Below, piece after piece: positions 1 through 8,111 of a stretch of DNA of 64,000 nt (positions within the stretch are counted from its first letter, which is position 1; each line of letters starts with the position of its first letter). Made by a program: the position numbers and the translations under genes. Below the pieces are notes generated by a model, which saw nothing but the letters and a program-made list of their open reading frames with translations, made no database searches and was not told where the DNA came from. The stretch is from Alkalispirillum mobile. GTDB lineage: Bacteria > Pseudomonadota > Gammaproteobacteria > Nitrococcales > Halorhodospiraceae. The stretch spans positions 1,221,718 through 1,285,717 of the forward strand of contig NZ_RCDA01000001.1 of assembly GCF_003664325.1 (NCBI RefSeq), in the 5' to 3' direction.

Positions 1-15
1 CCGCACTACCCGCAT
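1..15 (-). CDS. tamB: probable start of tamB (5' fragment only)
   Basis: An ATG at 15-13 overlaps the tamA stop codon by one base (TGATG) and opens a frame reading M-R-V-V-R before the window ends. In proteobacteria tamB, the inner-membrane-anchored partner that spans the periplasm to TamA, normally follows tamA directly. The identification rests on this position and coupling alone, because only five codons are visible. Confidence 0.45.
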
Positions 16-1766
16 CATATCTCCGGCCCCATGGAGAAATGCAGCCGCCAGGGGTTACCCGACTTGCTCAGTGCCGAGGCGAAGTCCAGCCGGATGGGGC
101 CCACCGGCGAGATCCAGCGGATACCGAAACCGGCGCCCACCTGCGGGTCCGGGTCATCCCAGTCATCGAAGGCGTTACCGGCGTCGGTGAAGGCGGCCAG
201 GCGCCAGTTGGGCCGGAAGGTGTAACCGTACTCCGCGCTGGCCACCGCCAGGTATTTACCGCCGATCACGTCGCCCTCGTCATCCTCCGGGGCCAGGGTC
301 TGGTAGCGATAACCACGCACGCTCTGGTCGCCGCCAGCAAAGAACCGCAGCGTCGGCGGCACCTTCTCGAACTCGCTGGAGGTCAGCCCGCCCAGGTCGG
401 CACGCAGGAGGACGCGGTGGTTATCGGCAAAGCTGCGCAGCAGCCGCGCCCCGGTGCGCACCCGGAAGACGTCGATATCGGAACCCATCCACTCATCCGT
501 GCCCTCGACGCTGAACAGCAGCCGGTCACCCCAATGGGGGTCGGCGCCACCGCGGGCGCGGTTCCGCGACCAGCTGCCCCCGGGCAGGTAGAGCGTGGTG
601 GTGCGGGTCTCGTCGGAGATGGTGAACCGCTCCCGGTCCCACCGGATGCCCAGATTCTGCTGCCAGCCGCTCTCAAAGCGGTGCTGGTGCTGCACCGACA
701 GGGTGTAGAGTTCGCTCTCGGTGTCCTCGATGTCCTCGTACTGGAAGCCCCCCTGCAGGACCAGCTGGGTGCGCAGTGGGTCCCGCAGCGGAATGCCGTA
801 GCGGGTGGAGATGTTCTGGCGCTTCTCGGACAGTTCCGTGTCCACCGACAGGGTATGCCCACGCCGGTTGACCCACGGGCGGGACCAGCCGGCACGGATC
901 CGCGGCCCGACGTCCGTGGAATAGCCCACACCGGTGCGCACCTGGTGGGGCCGCTCGGCGGTCAACTCCACCTGCACCGGGACACGCAGCGTTTCATCGG
1001 CCTCGCGCGGCTCGGGGCGGACAGACACCTGGGCGAAATAGCCGCTGTTCAGCAGAGCACGGTTCAACTCGCTCACGTGGCGCGATTCGTAGGGGTCCCC
1101 CGGCTCGAAATGCACCAGCCGCTCCAGGAACCAGGGCGCCAGCGCGGTTTCGGAGAACTGCACATCACCCATGCTGTAGCGGCGACCGCTGTCGAAATGA
1201 AGGATGACGGTGGCCTCGCCGGCCTCCACGTCCACCTCCACCCGCCGCTGGGTGTAGCGGGCGTCGAAATAGCCCCGGTCGAGGGCCAGGGTCTGCAACT
1301 GGCGGCGGGCGGTCTCGTAACGGTCATGGCGCAACACCGCCCCGGGCTGGACCGGCAACCGCGCCTGAATGCCGTCGAAGGCGCTGTCCTCCGCGGCCTC
1401 CCCGTCGATGCGGAGGTCCACCAGCGCGATACGCACCGGCTCGCCGGCATCGATGCGCAGGATGAAACGGGGCCCGTTGTCGGTCTCCTCGCGCTCCACG
1501 TCGATCTCCGGCTCGTAGTAACCCAGTGCCTGCAGCGCTTGCCCGGCCCGCTCCGGCAACTGGCGCTGGTAGGCCCGCAGCGCCCTGCGGCTGTCCCCCG
1601 CAGGCTCGCCGATCCAGGCCTCGACGTTGTCGCGCAATTGACCGCTGACCCCTTCCACCTGCACCTCCACCGCCCAGGCGGCCTGCAGGGCAGGCAGGAA
1701 CAACAGCACCAGCACGCCCACGGGAACGAGGCAGCGGCGGGCAATTGGGTGCAAACGGGTTCTCAC
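15..1766 (-). CDS. tamA: TamA, outer-membrane Omp85-family assembly protein
   Basis: This 583-residue protein is the outer-membrane half of the TAM complex, which helps insert autotransporters and other beta-barrel proteins. A signal peptide covers about residues 1-32, with a hydrophobic core followed by an A-W-A cleavage region. POTRA-type repeats fill about residues 33-265. The rest is an Omp85 16-strand barrel, with the family segment GGDQSVRGYRY near residue 480 and a C-terminus ending LHFSMGPEI, as in TamA. The length matches the family. It lacks the five POTRA domains and larger size of BamA, so BamA is unlikely. The stop codon is coupled to a probable tamB start. The gene is divergent from the GNAT-nitrilase gene. 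Confidence 0.93.
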   Translation of the reverse strand: MRTRLHPIARRCLVPVGVLVLLFLPALQAAWAVEVQVEGVSGQLRDNVEAWIGEPAGDSRRALRAYQRQLPERAGQALQALGYYEPEIDVEREETDNGPRFILRIDAGEPVRIALVDLRIDGEAAEDSAFDGIQARLPVQPGAVLRHDRYETARRQLQTLALDRGYFDARYTQRRVEVDVEAGEATVILHFDSGRRYSMGDVQFSETALAPWFLERLVHFEPGDPYESRHVSELNRALLNSGYFAQVSVRPEPREADETLRVPVQVELTAERPHQVRTGVGYSTDVGPRIRAGWSRPWVNRRGHTLSVDTELSEKRQNISTRYGIPLRDPLRTQLVLQGGFQYEDIEDTESELYTLSVQHQHRFESGWQQNLGIRWDRERFTISDETRTTTLYLPGGSWSRNRARGGADPHWGDRLLFSVEGTDEWMGSDIDVFRVRTGARLLRSFADNHRVLLRADLGGLTSSEFEKVPPTLRFFAGGDQSVRGYRYQTLAPEDDEGDVIGGKYLAVASAEYGYTFRPNWRLAAFTDAGNAFDDWDDPDPQVGAGFGIRWISPVGPIRLDFASALSKSGNPWRLHFSMGPEI

Positions 1767-1908
1767 GGGAAGAGGCGGGCTCCCTGTCGGGGTATCCGGG
1801 CCGGGCCGGAAACATTACCGCATTTGTAGCAACCGACACAGCACCCGCGCAAGGCGCGCCTGGCCGCCTGGCTCGCCATCGGGCTGGCCCCGCGCGGAAG
1901 ATCGCCTA

Positions 1909-1914
1909 TACAAT
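1909..1914 (+). promoter_or_regulatory. possible -10 element of the GNAT-nitrilase gene
   Basis: A TACAAT hexamer lies 33 bp before the ATG at 1948, in the divergent intergenic region with tamA. No good -35 hexamer sits 16-18 bp upstream, so this is only a weak call. It is listed because the same hexamer recurs before several other genes of the window. Confidence 0.25.
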
Positions 1915-1947
1915 CGCTGCATCGCGCCCGCTTCCGGAATCCGCCCT

Positions 1948-3516
1948 ATGAGCGAACAGGACAACGCCCCGACCAGCTCCGACCTCGAGGAACATCGGCT
2001 ACGCCTCCGCAACCTCACCCTGGAGGACTACCCGGACATCAAGCACATCATGGACCATGTCTACCCCGGGGCCATGGGGGGCGCCTGGTCGCGGGAGCAG
2101 TTCGCGGCGCAGATCAACCGCTTCCCCGAGGGCCAGATCTGCGTGGAGGACAACGGCCGGGTGGTGGCCGCCGCCCTGACGCTGATCGTGGACTACAGCC
2201 GCTTCGGTGATCGCCATACCTACGAGGAGATCACCGGCAACGGTTTCTTCACCACCCACGACCCCAAGGGCGACGTGCTTTACGGAGTGGACGTCTTCGT
2301 CGATCCGGAGTACCGGGCCATGCGCCTTGGCCGGCGGCTGTATGACGCCCGCAAGGAGCTCTGCCGGCAACTCAACCTGCGCGCCATCGTCGCCGGCGGC
2401 CGGATCCCCGGCTACCGCAAGCACGCCGACGAGATGACCCCGGAGCACTACATCGAGCTGGTCAAGCAGAGCGAGATCCACGACCCCATCCTCTCGTTCC
2501 AGCTCGCCAACGACTTCCACGTGCGCCGGGTGATCACCGACTACATGCCGGAGGACCGGGAGTCCCACGCCTACGCCACCCTGGTGCAGTGGAACAACAT
2601 CTTCTATGAGGCGGATGAAACCCCGCTGATCGCCACCCGCAGCAAGGTGGTGCGGGTGGGCGCCGTGCAGTGGCAGATGCGCACGGTCAGCTCGCTGGAG
2701 GACCTGATGGGCCAGGTGGAGTTCTTCGTGGACGCAGTGGCCGGCTACAACGCCGACTTTGCCCTGTTCCCGGAGTTCTTCAACGCCCCGCTGCTGGCGC
2801 AGTTCAACCAGGACAACCCGGCCGAGGCCATCCGCGGCATGGCGCAGTACACCGACGACATCTGCGAGGCCATGTCCCGGTTGGCGGTGTCCTACAATAT
2901 CAATATCGTCGCCGGCTCCATGCCGGTCTACCGGGACCAGGTGCTCTACAACGTCTCGTTCCTGTGCCGGCGCGATGGCACCATCGACCACCAGTACAAG
3001 CTGCACATCACGCCGGATGAGCGAAGCTACTGGGGTGTACGGGGCGGCGACAGCCTGAAGGTGTTCGACACCGACGCCGGTCGGGTGGGGGTGCTGATCT
3101 GCTACGACTCGGAATTCCCCGAGCTGGCGCGCATCCTCTCCCAGCAGGGGGTGGAGATCCTGTTCGTGCCCTACTGGGTGGACACCAAGACCGGTTACCT
3201 GCGTGTGCGCCGCTGTGCGCAAGCACGTGCCATAGAGAATGAATGCTATACAGTGATTACCGGCAGTGTCGGTAACCTGCCGGATATCGAGAACATCGAC
3301 ATCCAGTACTCCCAGTCGGCCGTCTTCTCGCCGGCCGACTTCGCCTTTCCGCACGATGCCATCGTGGCGGAATCCACCCCCAACACGGAAATGACGTTGA
3401 TCGTCGACCTGGACCTGGAAAAGCTCACCGAACTGCGTAACGAGGGTTCCGTGCGCAATTACCGAGACCGGCGGCTGGACCTTTACCGCATCCAGTGGCT
3501 CGGCCGCCAGGATTGA
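1948..3516 (+). CDS. bifunctional GNAT acetyltransferase / carbon-nitrogen hydrolase (nitrilase superfamily)
   Basis: This 522-residue cytoplasmic protein joins two enzymes. Residues about 15-215 form a GNAT N-acetyltransferase-like domain, with the acetyl-CoA loop around YRAMRLGRRLYDAR. Residues about 230-515 form a nitrilase-superfamily amidase. Its catalytic triad is visible as Glu in LFPEFF, Lys in YKLHIT and Cys in LICYDSEFPE. The order GNAT-nitrilase is a recognised architecture whose substrate has not been defined, to my knowledge. The start is the first in-frame ATG, just after a stretch without coding signal. The gene stands alone between divergent tamA and the PA2779-type gene, which begins 26 bp after its stop. 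Confidence 0.9.
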   Translation: MSEQDNAPTSSDLEEHRLRLRNLTLEDYPDIKHIMDHVYPGAMGGAWSREQFAAQINRFPEGQICVEDNGRVVAAALTLIVDYSRFGDRHTYEEITGNGFFTTHDPKGDVLYGVDVFVDPEYRAMRLGRRLYDARKELCRQLNLRAIVAGGRIPGYRKHADEMTPEHYIELVKQSEIHDPILSFQLANDFHVRRVITDYMPEDRESHAYATLVQWNNIFYEADETPLIATRSKVVRVGAVQWQMRTVSSLEDLMGQVEFFVDAVAGYNADFALFPEFFNAPLLAQFNQDNPAEAIRGMAQYTDDICEAMSRLAVSYNINIVAGSMPVYRDQVLYNVSFLCRRDGTIDHQYKLHITPDERSYWGVRGGDSLKVFDTDAGRVGVLICYDSEFPELARILSQQGVEILFVPYWVDTKTGYLRVRRCAQARAIENECYTVITGSVGNLPDIENIDIQYSQSAVFSPADFAFPHDAIVAESTPNTEMTLIVDLDLEKLTELRNEGSVRNYRDRRLDLYRIQWLGRQD

Positions 3517-3542
3517 CCCCAAAGCCATCAAGGAGTGACGCC

Positions 3543-3968
3543 ATGAGCCTGATCCACCCCGAAGTCCGCCGCTTCACTGCCCTGCTCCTCGCCGCGCTGA
3601 TGCTCTTCAGCATGGCCGCGCCCATCGCCGCCCAGATGGACCACCCCGGCATGGTGGGCACCGAGACCCTGGTGGATGAGATGCGCGTGGAGCAGCAGCG
3701 CGCCGAAGTACAGGCCTTCCTGGCCCGTGATGATGTCCGCGACCGGTTGGTGCAATGGGGCGTGGACCCCTCCGAGGCGGAGCAGCGGGTGGATCTGCTG
3801 ACCGATCAGGAGGTAGCCGAGATGCATGAGCGCATCGAGGAGATGCCCGCCGGAGCCGGCGTGGGGAGCGTCGTGGGCGCTGCGGTCCTGATCTTCCTCG
3901 TGCTGCTGATCACTGACATCCTCGGCTTCACCGACGTCTACCCGTTCGTCACCCGCACGGCGCAGTAA
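3543..3968 (+). CDS. PA2779-family small secreted or membrane protein
   Basis: This is a 141-residue protein of the PA2779 type (function unknown). A signal peptide or membrane anchor occupies about residues 1-30, ending in a P-I-A-A-Q cleavage region. A charged helical middle follows, then a hydrophobic segment (VGAAVLIFLVLLITDIL) near the C-terminus. An ATG at 3543 with AAGGAG 8 bp upstream is preferred over the longer open frame, which reaches back into the previous gene. Its stop overlaps the start of the next gene by one base (TAATG), so the two are probably translated together. Confidence 0.8.
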   Translation: MSLIHPEVRRFTALLLAALMLFSMAAPIAAQMDHPGMVGTETLVDEMRVEQQRAEVQAFLARDDVRDRLVQWGVDPSEAEQRVDLLTDQEVAEMHERIEEMPAGAGVGSVVGAAVLIFLVLLITDILGFTDVYPFVTRTAQ

Positions 3969-4915
3969 TGCTCTGGCGGAGTGGTGCGATATTGATCAGC
4001 CTGCTGGTGCTGGCCGGTTGCGCCAGCACCAGCAGTCTTCGCGACGGCATGCCGGAGGAGCCGCCCGCGGTAGAGGAGATCGCCGGGGTGCCATTTCACC
4101 CGGACGAGACACTCTATTGCGGCCCGGCCTCCCTGGCCACGGTGCTCGGCTGGAGCGGTGTCGACACCACCCCGGAGGAATTGATCCCGTCACTGCATGT
4201 CCCGGAGCGCAGCGGCAGCCTGCAAAGCGAGCTGGTGGCCCAGGCCCGCCACCAGGGGCGACTGGCCTACGTGCTGCGCCCGCGCACCGAGGCGGTGCTG
4301 GCAGAACTGGAGGCGGGCCACCCGGTCGTGGTCCTGCAGAACCTGGGGCTGGCCATCGCGCCCCGATGGCATTACGCGGTGCTGGTGGGGCTCGACCCGG
4401 AGACCGACGAGTTCATCCTGCGCTCCGGTCCCCACGAACGGCACCGCACCGCGGTAAACACCTTCCTGCGCACCTGGAACCGCGGGGAGCGCTGGGCGCT
4501 GGTCGTGGTGGAGCCCGGGCGCGTCCCGGCCAGTGCCGACCCGGGACGCTACATGGAGGCGGCCCACGCCCTGGAGGCCACCGGCCAGCAGGAGGCGGCC
4601 GAGCAGGCCTGGCAGGCCGGCATCAGCCGCTGGCCTCTGAGCCCCCAGATGGCGGTGGCGCTGGCCAACCTGCACTTCTCCCGGGGCGAGCTGGAGGAAG
4701 CGGAGACCCACCTGAAGCAGGCCCTGGACCGGGGTGCGGCATCCGGTGCCGTCTACAACAACCTGGCCTGGATACTCGCCGAGCAGGGCCAATGGTCCTC
4801 CGCACTGGACATGGCGGAACGGGCGGTGGCCAAGGGCGGCCCGCACCGGAACCAGTTCCAGCAGACGCTGGACACGCTGCGGGAACAGGCCGGTGACCGC
4901 GCCGCCAACGACTGA
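3968..4915 (+). CDS. PA2778-family lipoprotein with C39-like cysteine peptidase fold and TPR repeats
   Basis: This is a 315-residue predicted lipoprotein: the lipobox LAGC places the lipidated Cys near residue 18. Residues about 35-175 resemble a papain-like C39 peptidase. The motif YCGPAS holds the candidate nucleophilic Cys, and WHYAVLVG holds the candidate His with D-P-E-T-D after it. Residues about 185-310 are TPR-like helical pairs containing YNNLAWILAEQG. The family is known as an undescribed partner of PA2779, and the coupled start supports that here. Proteolytic activity is inferred from the fold and has not been shown. Confidence 0.82.
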   Translation: MLWRSGAILISLLVLAGCASTSSLRDGMPEEPPAVEEIAGVPFHPDETLYCGPASLATVLGWSGVDTTPEELIPSLHVPERSGSLQSELVAQARHQGRLAYVLRPRTEAVLAELEAGHPVVVLQNLGLAIAPRWHYAVLVGLDPETDEFILRSGPHERHRTAVNTFLRTWNRGERWALVVVEPGRVPASADPGRYMEAAHALEATGQQEAAEQAWQAGISRWPLSPQMAVALANLHFSRGELEEAETHLKQALDRGAASGAVYNNLAWILAEQGQWSSALDMAERAVAKGGPHRNQFQQTLDTLREQAGDRAAND

Positions 4916-4935
4916 CCGTCAATCCGCCGGCCGCG

Positions 4936-5667
4936 CTAACCCAGCCAGACCAGCAGTGCCGCCAACGCCAGCATCAGGCTCACCAGGCCGGTCAGCCGGA
5001 ACCGCAGACGCTGGTACCAGTCGGGCAGCTGCAAGCGGGCGGCAACCCTGCGCTCGTACCCCCACCAACCGAGGAAGCCGGCCAGCAGGAGCGGCATCCC
5101 CGCCCAGGGTAGGAGCAGCAGTGATAGCCAGCCCACCAGCGCGGGCACGACGCTGGCGATGTAGTCGGCCGCGCCCCCGGTCGCCTGCCCCCGGGCCAAT
5201 GCCACGCCCCAGTGCGTGGCACCCAGGAAACTGAGAATCACCGCCCCGTAGGCCATGGTCCAGAGGGAGAAGAACTGCCCGGTCGGGGAGTGCGCCGAGG
5301 CGAACAGCAGCACCAGCACGCCGAAGGCAAAGGGCAGGAGGCCGGCATAACCGAGGCGCTTGACCCAGGTTTGCGCCTCCGCCCCCATGCCGGCCGCCGC
5401 ACCCTGGGCCAGGTAATCCTGCATGCCCCCAACGAACTGCCCGTCCACGAACACCTGGGGCAGGGTCTCCCGCCCCGTCATGGCCTGCAGCGTGTGGAAG
5501 CGCTCGCGCATGGCCGCATCACCCATACCCATCCGGACCTCCCGGTAGGCGTGTCCGCGCGCCTGCGCCGCCTCCCTCAGCAGCTCGGTCTCGGTCAAAC
5601 CGGAGCAAAACACCACGACCCCGTGGTCATCGATCTCCTGTTGAATGGCTTCTTCGTGCGTTGTCAC
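4936..5667 (-). CDS. glutaredoxin-like / DUF3429 membrane fusion protein
   Basis: This is a 243-residue protein. Residues about 1-85 form a glutaredoxin-like domain: Cys21 in VVFCSG, the cis-proline motif TLPQVF and a GG turn. Residues about 105-240 form a DUF3429 membrane domain with about five hydrophobic segments (for example PFAFGVLVLLFASA and FLGATHWG). Only the first active-site Cys is present, so any redox role would be monothiol. A GTG at 5667 preceded by GGAGGGGC is preferred over an ATG at 5754, because the extra 29 residues have no domain character. The gene is convergent with the PA2778-type gene, 20 bp away. Confidence 0.78.
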   Translation of the reverse strand: MTTHEEAIQQEIDDHGVVVFCSGLTETELLREAAQARGHAYREVRMGMGDAAMRERFHTLQAMTGRETLPQVFVDGQFVGGMQDYLAQGAAAGMGAEAQTWVKRLGYAGLLPFAFGVLVLLFASAHSPTGQFFSLWTMAYGAVILSFLGATHWGVALARGQATGGAADYIASVVPALVGWLSLLLLPWAGMPLLLAGFLGWWGYERRVAARLQLPDWYQRLRFRLTGLVSLMLALAALLVWLG

Positions 5668-5851
5668 TGCCCCTCCCAGGGCCCCTAGGGCCGCTTGCCG
5701 GTCACTGGAACAGCTTAGGGGGCTCACCCCGGTGCGACAATGGGCAGACGCCACGGACCCCGCGCCCGCAGGTCACACCGCTGGCGTCTGGCTACGCCCT
5801 TGGTAGAATACGGCAATTGCTGAGCCAAACACTTGGGTTTAGGAGGCGTTC

Positions 5852-6403
5852 ATGTACAGCCCCAGGGGCGAACCGGTGGTGTTCGAACGCGACTGCGAGG
5901 CAGTCGTCATCCCGGCCGGCGAGTCCGGCACCATCCCCAAAGGCGCCGAGGGCGTGCTGACCCAGGCGCTGGGCGGCAGCTTCACGGTCTACATCCAGGG
6001 GCACCTGTTCCGGCTGGATGGCAAGGACGCCGACGCCATTGGCAAGGAGCCGCCACAACCCCCGGAACTCCCCCCCAATGCCACCGACGAGGACGTGGAG
6101 AAACTGATCTGGGAGCAGATGGATACCTGCTACGACCCCGAGATCCCGATCAGCATCGTGGAACTGGGCCTGATCTACGGCTGCGACATTGCCAAGGACG
6201 ATGATGGCCAGCGGCGGGTGGACATCCGCATGACCCTGACCGCACCCGGTTGCGGCATGGGCGATATCCTGGCCGACGACGTTCGTGTCAAGGTGGGGAT
6301 GATTCCGACGGTCAAGGACGTCAACGTGGAACTGGTCTTCGACCCACCCTGGAACCAGAGCATGATGTCCGAGGCGGCACGGCTGCAGACCGGCCTGATC
6401 TAA
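5852..6403 (+). CDS. sufT: SufT-type iron-sulfur cluster assembly factor
   Basis: This 183-residue cytoplasmic protein belongs to the SufT group, which acts in maturation of iron-sulfur proteins. The N-terminal part (about residues 1-65) is the SufT-specific extension. Residues about 75-175 form the DUF59/MIP18 domain, with YDPEIPISIVELGLIY and the conserved Cys in LTAPGCGMG. AGGAGG lies 9 bp before the ATG. No other suf or isc gene is nearby, so it appears to be a stand-alone copy. A hairpin terminator follows 6 bp after the stop. Confidence 0.88.
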   Translation: MYSPRGEPVVFERDCEAVVIPAGESGTIPKGAEGVLTQALGGSFTVYIQGHLFRLDGKDADAIGKEPPQPPELPPNATDEDVEKLIWEQMDTCYDPEIPISIVELGLIYGCDIAKDDDGQRRVDIRMTLTAPGCGMGDILADDVRVKVGMIPTVKDVNVELVFDPPWNQSMMSEAARLQTGLI

Positions 6404-6409
6404 CCTTCC

Positions 6410-6440
6410 GGCGGGCGCCCTTGTCGCCCGCCAAACCCTT
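6410..6440 (+). terminator. terminator of sufT
   Basis: A GC-rich stem pairs GGCGGGCG (6410-6417) with CGCCCGCC (6425-6432) across a 7-nt loop. It is followed by AAACCCTTTATT. The downstream run is only moderately T-rich. Confidence 0.6.
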
Positions 6441-6786
6441 TATTAATCAACCAGTTCCCTTAGCCCTTGACGGGTACATCAGGTATAACCAAGGGACCTG
6501 CAGGGAACCATAAAAACCTTGAATCATTTTCGGTGCTTGCACCCATTGCCCCAAGGCGGTGCGTGGTCATACCATACGGCCAACGTTGAGGGGCAGGCAT
6601 CATCCCGCTGACACCCCGCGCTCCAGGCAGCCCTCCGGCGCCGGACATCAACACCAGACAGCTGGCCCGGTGACCACCGGGCAACACGCCCGCCAAGGGC
6701 GTCGTGAAACGGATATTCGGAGCAGGTTTTTGAATCGACGGGTGCGGCGATCGTCGCGATGACGATACGCCTTCAGGAGGTGCGGT
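6441..6786. other. gene-free interval with no recognised element
   Basis: This roughly 345-bp stretch is more AT-rich at its start (6435-6535) than the neighbouring genes. It holds no ORF I can support. I see no convincing promoter pair, although it must drive the small gene at 6787. Short GATCGTCGCGAT-like inverted symmetry sits near 6750. Confidence 0.5.
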
Positions 6787-7086
6787 ATGGCTGAAATGGT
6801 ACGTGATCTGGATCGGGTGACAGCAACCTGCGAGCAGCTCACCGAGATGACCGAGGCAGAGCGTCAGGCCTGGATGCAGCAGGCCATGGCCGAGCAGCGG
6901 GCCATGGTGTTGCGTGCGGCGCTGCAGGGGCTTGGGCGCAAGCTCTCCGCCATGCTGGGCCGTCGTGGCCAGGTGCTTCCGGTAGAGGAGCAGCCGCGCC
7001 CCGATCAGTACGACGAGCACACCCTGCACGCGGTAAACGCCCACGCCGAGGCGAGCAACGAGGCCCGGGATCGCCGCGTGGCCTGA
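6787..7086 (+). CDS. small hypothetical protein, helical and charged
   Basis: This is a 99-residue protein that I do not recognise. It has no signal peptide or membrane segment. Residues about 5-60 are predicted strongly helical, rich in Glu, Gln, Met, Ala and Arg, and could form a coiled coil. The C-terminal third is polar and proline-containing. A consensus AGGAGG 7 bp before the ATG and a terminator 35 bp after the stop both support a real monocistronic gene. Confidence 0.65.
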   Translation: MAEMVRDLDRVTATCEQLTEMTEAERQAWMQQAMAEQRAMVLRAALQGLGRKLSAMLGRRGQVLPVEEQPRPDQYDEHTLHAVNAHAEASNEARDRRVA

Positions 7087-7120
7087 TCCCGAAGCACGGC
7101 AACAGGCCCGCGCGTATCGG

Positions 7121-7152
7121 CGGCCACCCCGGGGACGGGGTGGCCGCTTTTC
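7121..7152 (+). terminator. intrinsic terminator
   Basis: A perfect 10-bp stem pairs CGGCCACCCC (7121-7130) with GGGGTGGCCG (7137-7146), with a 6-nt loop, followed by CTTTTCG. It ends the transcript of the small gene at 6787. Confidence 0.8.
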
Positions 7153-7327
7153 GTTTGCCCCACCCCACGCCGATGCTGCAGATCGGAAAACAGCCCGCTG
7201 CCCCTTGCAAGCCACCCCCCATGACATAGATTTGCAGTAAGCCAGCAGTTGCCGGTCATGCGGGGACGCGGCCGGGTTTTTGTCAGCCCGCACCGCGCTC
7301 CGGTCGTTGTCGCCAGGGGAGATCACC

Positions 7328-7987
7328 ATGAGCCATGTCCGCCGTCCTGTCGTCGCAGGCCTGTTCTACCCGGGGCATCCGGAGGTTCTGCGTCGCTCAC
7401 TCGATGCCTTGCTGCAGGCCCGACCACTGCTGGGCAGCCCGCCACGGGCCATGGTGCTGCCACCGCGCAGCCAGGCCCGGGCGGGCGAGGCCATTGCAAG
7501 CGCGTGCACCCTGTTGCAGGGCTGTGCGTCGCAACTGCGGCGGGTCTACCTGGTGGCCGAGAGCCCCTACACCGGCCATGACGACGCACCTCATTTCGAT
7601 GGTCACGGCCACTTTCAAACCCCGCTGGGCCGCCTGGCGGTTGATCAGCAGCGGGTTGCAGAGCTGGTGGACGAGTTGGGCGGCTTCACGGACGACAAAG
7701 CCCATGACCTGGAACACCGTCTGGAGGCCCCGCTGCCCTACTTGCAGCGCACCCTGCACCGGTTCCGCCTAGTGCCAGCGCTGCTGCCCGTGGGCGCAGC
7801 CCGCGCCGCCACCCGCCTGCTGCAGGGCGCGCTGAACGATGACGAGGGCCTGCTGATCGTGGTGGATCAACCGGAAAGCACATTGGCCCGGCGTTTGGAG
7901 GCCGAGGCAGCGACGCGCCGGTTGACCTGCCAACCCGTGACCGAGGCGGAGCACGGTCGCCCTCTGGCGCTGAGCTTCTATCCCTGA
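7328..7987 (+). CDS. degenerate MEMO / AmmeMemoRadiSam-B-like protein
   Basis: This is a 219-residue protein. Its start (RRPVVAGLFYPG) matches the opening of MEMO-family proteins (AmmeMemoRadiSam system protein B). The family's histidine motifs are eroded. The usual P-H-x-G-Y segment reads LPPRSQARAG, and the second motif reads HDLEHRLEAPLPYLQ, which keeps its His residues. The length is about 40-50 residues below the usual size. An ATG at 7328 within GGGGAGATCACCATG is preferred over an upstream start at 7280. The other AmmeMemoRadiSam genes are not here. The family call is moderate, and activity is doubtful. Confidence 0.55.
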   Translation: MSHVRRPVVAGLFYPGHPEVLRRSLDALLQARPLLGSPPRAMVLPPRSQARAGEAIASACTLLQGCASQLRRVYLVAESPYTGHDDAPHFDGHGHFQTPLGRLAVDQQRVAELVDELGGFTDDKAHDLEHRLEAPLPYLQRTLHRFRLVPALLPVGAARAATRLLQGALNDDEGLLIVVDQPESTLARRLEAEAATRRLTCQPVTEAEHGRPLALSFYP

Positions 7988-8111
7988 CCGCCCCGATGCC
8001 GCTGCGGGCGAGCGGGCGCCACCAATTGGTGCCCGGGCCCCGGCTTTCCTGAAAGCACGGGGCTTGGCACAATCCGGACAGTCATCCCGCAGATCACGAG
8101 GGCGTCTCGCC

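Noticed and set aside
39..1829. 596-codon open frame antisense to tamA
   Set aside because: It mirrors the real gene in a high-GC sequence. TamA has a signal peptide, POTRA and barrel features, while the antisense translation is low-complexity, without domains.
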